Position numbers and translations under genes: made by a program. From positions 1-7,354 of the forward strand of contig CALYRA010000045.1 in NCBI GenBank assembly GCA_945292135.1: a stretch of DNA of 7,354 bases, read 5' to 3'. Shown piece by piece: positions 6,132-7,354 of the stretch. Source of the stretch: an uncultured Dysgonomonas sp. GTDB taxonomy: Bacteria > Bacteroidota > Bacteroidia > Bacteroidales > Dysgonomonadaceae. The notes beneath the pieces were generated by a model that did not search any database, was not told the origin of the DNA, and saw only the letters and a program-made list of their open reading frames with translations. Every line of letters starts with the position of its first letter. The first letter of the stretch is position 1.

Positions 6132-7354
6132 TTACTTTCTAAAAAGGTGTTTAAACTGATGTGAATATAATTTGGATAATCCTTTTCTATTCCCAATAGA
6201 TTCGCCGACAACAATCATGGTTGTCAAAGTCAGTTTATTTTCTTTAACTATTTTCGCTAAGTCTTTTAATTCACCTCTATAAATTCGTTCATCTTTCCAT
6301 GTTAATTTATAGCAAGCAGCAATTGGGGTATTAGGAGGATAATGTTCCAATAATTCTTTTTGTACATTATTAACAACGGTTGCGCTCAAGAAAATACACA
6401 TTGTGCTTTGCGAACGTGCCAATAAATGTAGTTTCTCTTTTTCCGGCATTGGAGTGCGACCTTCTCCGCGCGTTAGAATAATTGTTTGCACTTTTTCCGG
6501 GATGGTAAATTGTGAACGCAAAGCAGCGGCAGCGGCTTGGAATGATGATATACCGGGAGTTATATGGTAAGACATATTATATTCATCAAAATAATTCATT
6601 TGTTCTTGTATAGCTCCATAAATACACGGATCGCCGGTATGTAACCGAACTACTAATTTACCCTTATCATAAAATTCTTTCATTAACGCAAATTGTTCTT
6701 CCAAATTCATTGATGCGGAACTGCGGACAATAGCGCCTTCTTTTGCGCAATATGTCAATTCTATTGGGACAAGGCTACCTGCATACAAGATCAAATCAGC
6801 GACTTCCAAGAAGTAACGTCCTTTGACTGATACTAAATCGGGGTCGCCCGGACCTGCGCCTACAATCTCGATATGCCCTTGTCGAATAGCTTCCTTATTA
6901 ATTGCGACTGCGAAGGTAAATTCATTTCCTTTGCTCAAACCTCCTTTTTGTTTTTCAAGGATTAACACGCCATTAGCCGCGCTTTTTATAGCTGTAGATT
7001 CCGATACTCCGGCAACGGAAGTTACTTCTTTTACTTTTTCCGACGGATTAGGTACTTCAATATTTTCGAGTTCATTTGCCGTATATATGTGAACGGATAT
7101 ATCATTGAAGAAAGATTTTAGGTCTTTCAATAATGGTTCATCCTTCTTAATATCAATTGTAGAGATGTCTTTTATGGAAGCCTTAGCAATATTATTTTTA
7201 GTTAATACATTCTCAATATATTTACTTATTCCGTTAGGATTACAATCTTTTCGGCAACCAACGCCTAAATGCAACACTTTGGGATGATAATATATCGTAT
7301 CAATATTAACTTGTGGATATAAATATGGAGTTATAGTTATAAATAAACTATATT
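6132..7354 (-). CDS. Bifunctional CbiG (C-terminal part visible) / cobalt-precorrin-4 C11-methyltransferase CbiF fusion, N-terminus outside window
   Basis: On the minus strand, 406 codons plus a stop are visible (7352 down to 6132), and the frame is still open at the right edge. A GTG at 7277 could be taken as a start, but it lies inside a conserved CbiG stretch reading YHPKVLHLGVGCRKDC, so it is an internal Val and the protein continues upstream. About 158 visible residues are the CbiG C-terminal domain (LGVGCRKD, later VSESTAIKSAANG and FTFAVAIN). CbiG opens the ring-A lactone of cobalt-precorrin-5A, releasing acetaldehyde to give 5B. The remainder, from about 6878 down to 6135, is CbiF/CobM, a SAM-dependent uroporphyrinogen-type methyltransferase that methylates C-11 of cobalt-precorrin-4. 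Its motifs, in order, are IVGAGPGDPDLVSVKG, LHTGDPCIYGA, TPGISSFQAAAAAL and TRGEGRTPMPE. CbiF acts before CbiG, so domain order is again the reverse of reaction order. The CbiG N-terminal half should lie beyond 7354. Confidence 0.93.
   Translation of the reverse strand, partial: YSLFITITPYLYPQVNIDTIYYHPKVLHLGVGCRKDCNPNGISKYIENVLTKNNIAKASIKDISTIDIKKDEPLLKDLKSFFNDISVHIYTANELENIEVPNPSEKVKEVTSVAGVSESTAIKSAANGVLILEKQKGGLSKGNEFTFAVAINKEAIRQGHIEIVGAGPGDPDLVSVKGRYFLEVADLILYAGSLVPIELTYCAKEGAIVRSSASMNLEEQFALMKEFYDKGKLVVRLHTGDPCIYGAIQEQMNYFDEYNMSYHITPGISSFQAAAAALRSQFTIPEKVQTIILTRGEGRTPMPEKEKLHLLARSQSTMCIFLSATVVNNVQKELLEHYPPNTPIAACYKLTWKDERIYRGELKDLAKIVKENKLTLTTMIVVGESIGNRKGLSKLYSHQFKHLFRK

Noticed and set aside
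6823..7287. Plus-strand open frames (6823-7092 and 7105-7287) opposite cbiG-cbiF
   Set aside because: They are antisense to clear CbiG/CbiF motifs and have no family resemblance or start context of their own.

Overview
The window is a densely packed stretch of a cobalamin (vitamin B12) biosynthesis locus. Every gene recognised belongs to that pathway. CbiD and CbiG domains mark the oxygen-independent, early-cobalt-insertion branch. The DNA is AT-rich. Start codons follow A/T-rich leaders rather than clear Shine-Dalgarno sequences, and two double-domain fusions (CbiJ-CbiD and CbiG-CbiF) are present. Together these suggest a low-GC member of the Bacteroidota, probably Bacteroidales; this assignment is inferred from gene style and was not tested by any search.

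Layout, left to right. On the + strand: a 5'-incomplete cbiC (precorrin-8 methylmutase, up to 652), a 122-bp gap, cobQ/cbiP (cobyric acid synthase, 775-2274), cobD (threonine-phosphate decarboxylase, 2267-3280) and cbiB (adenosylcobinamide-phosphate synthase, 3268-4224). The last three overlap end to start. After an 82-bp gap comes a cbiJ-cbiD fusion (4307-6130). On the - strand, facing it and ending one base away, is a cbiG-cbiF fusion (6132 to beyond 7354). Its reading frame stays open to the right edge, so its N-terminus lies outside the window. No stretch longer than 122 bp lacks a gene.

How the genes work together. The CbiG-CbiF protein converts cobalt-precorrin-4 to 5A (CbiF) and then to 5B (CbiG). 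The CbiJ-CbiD protein converts 5B to 6A (CbiD) and then to 6B (CbiJ). The two convergent fusions therefore cover four consecutive corrin-ring steps. CbiC acts later, making cobyrinate. CobQ amidates the side chains to adenosylcobyric acid. CobD makes the aminopropanol-phosphate arm, and CbiB attaches it. Still needed from outside the window are cobalt chelation, CbiL, CbiH, CbiE/CbiT, CbiA, the adenosyltransferase and the nucleotide-loop genes (CobU/CobS/CobT).

I see no mobile element, RNA gene, CRISPR array or B12 riboswitch here, and no evidence of an undescribed system. The points of interest are the fusion architecture, the one-base convergent junction, the two genes that run off the window edges, and a G7 tract in cobQ.
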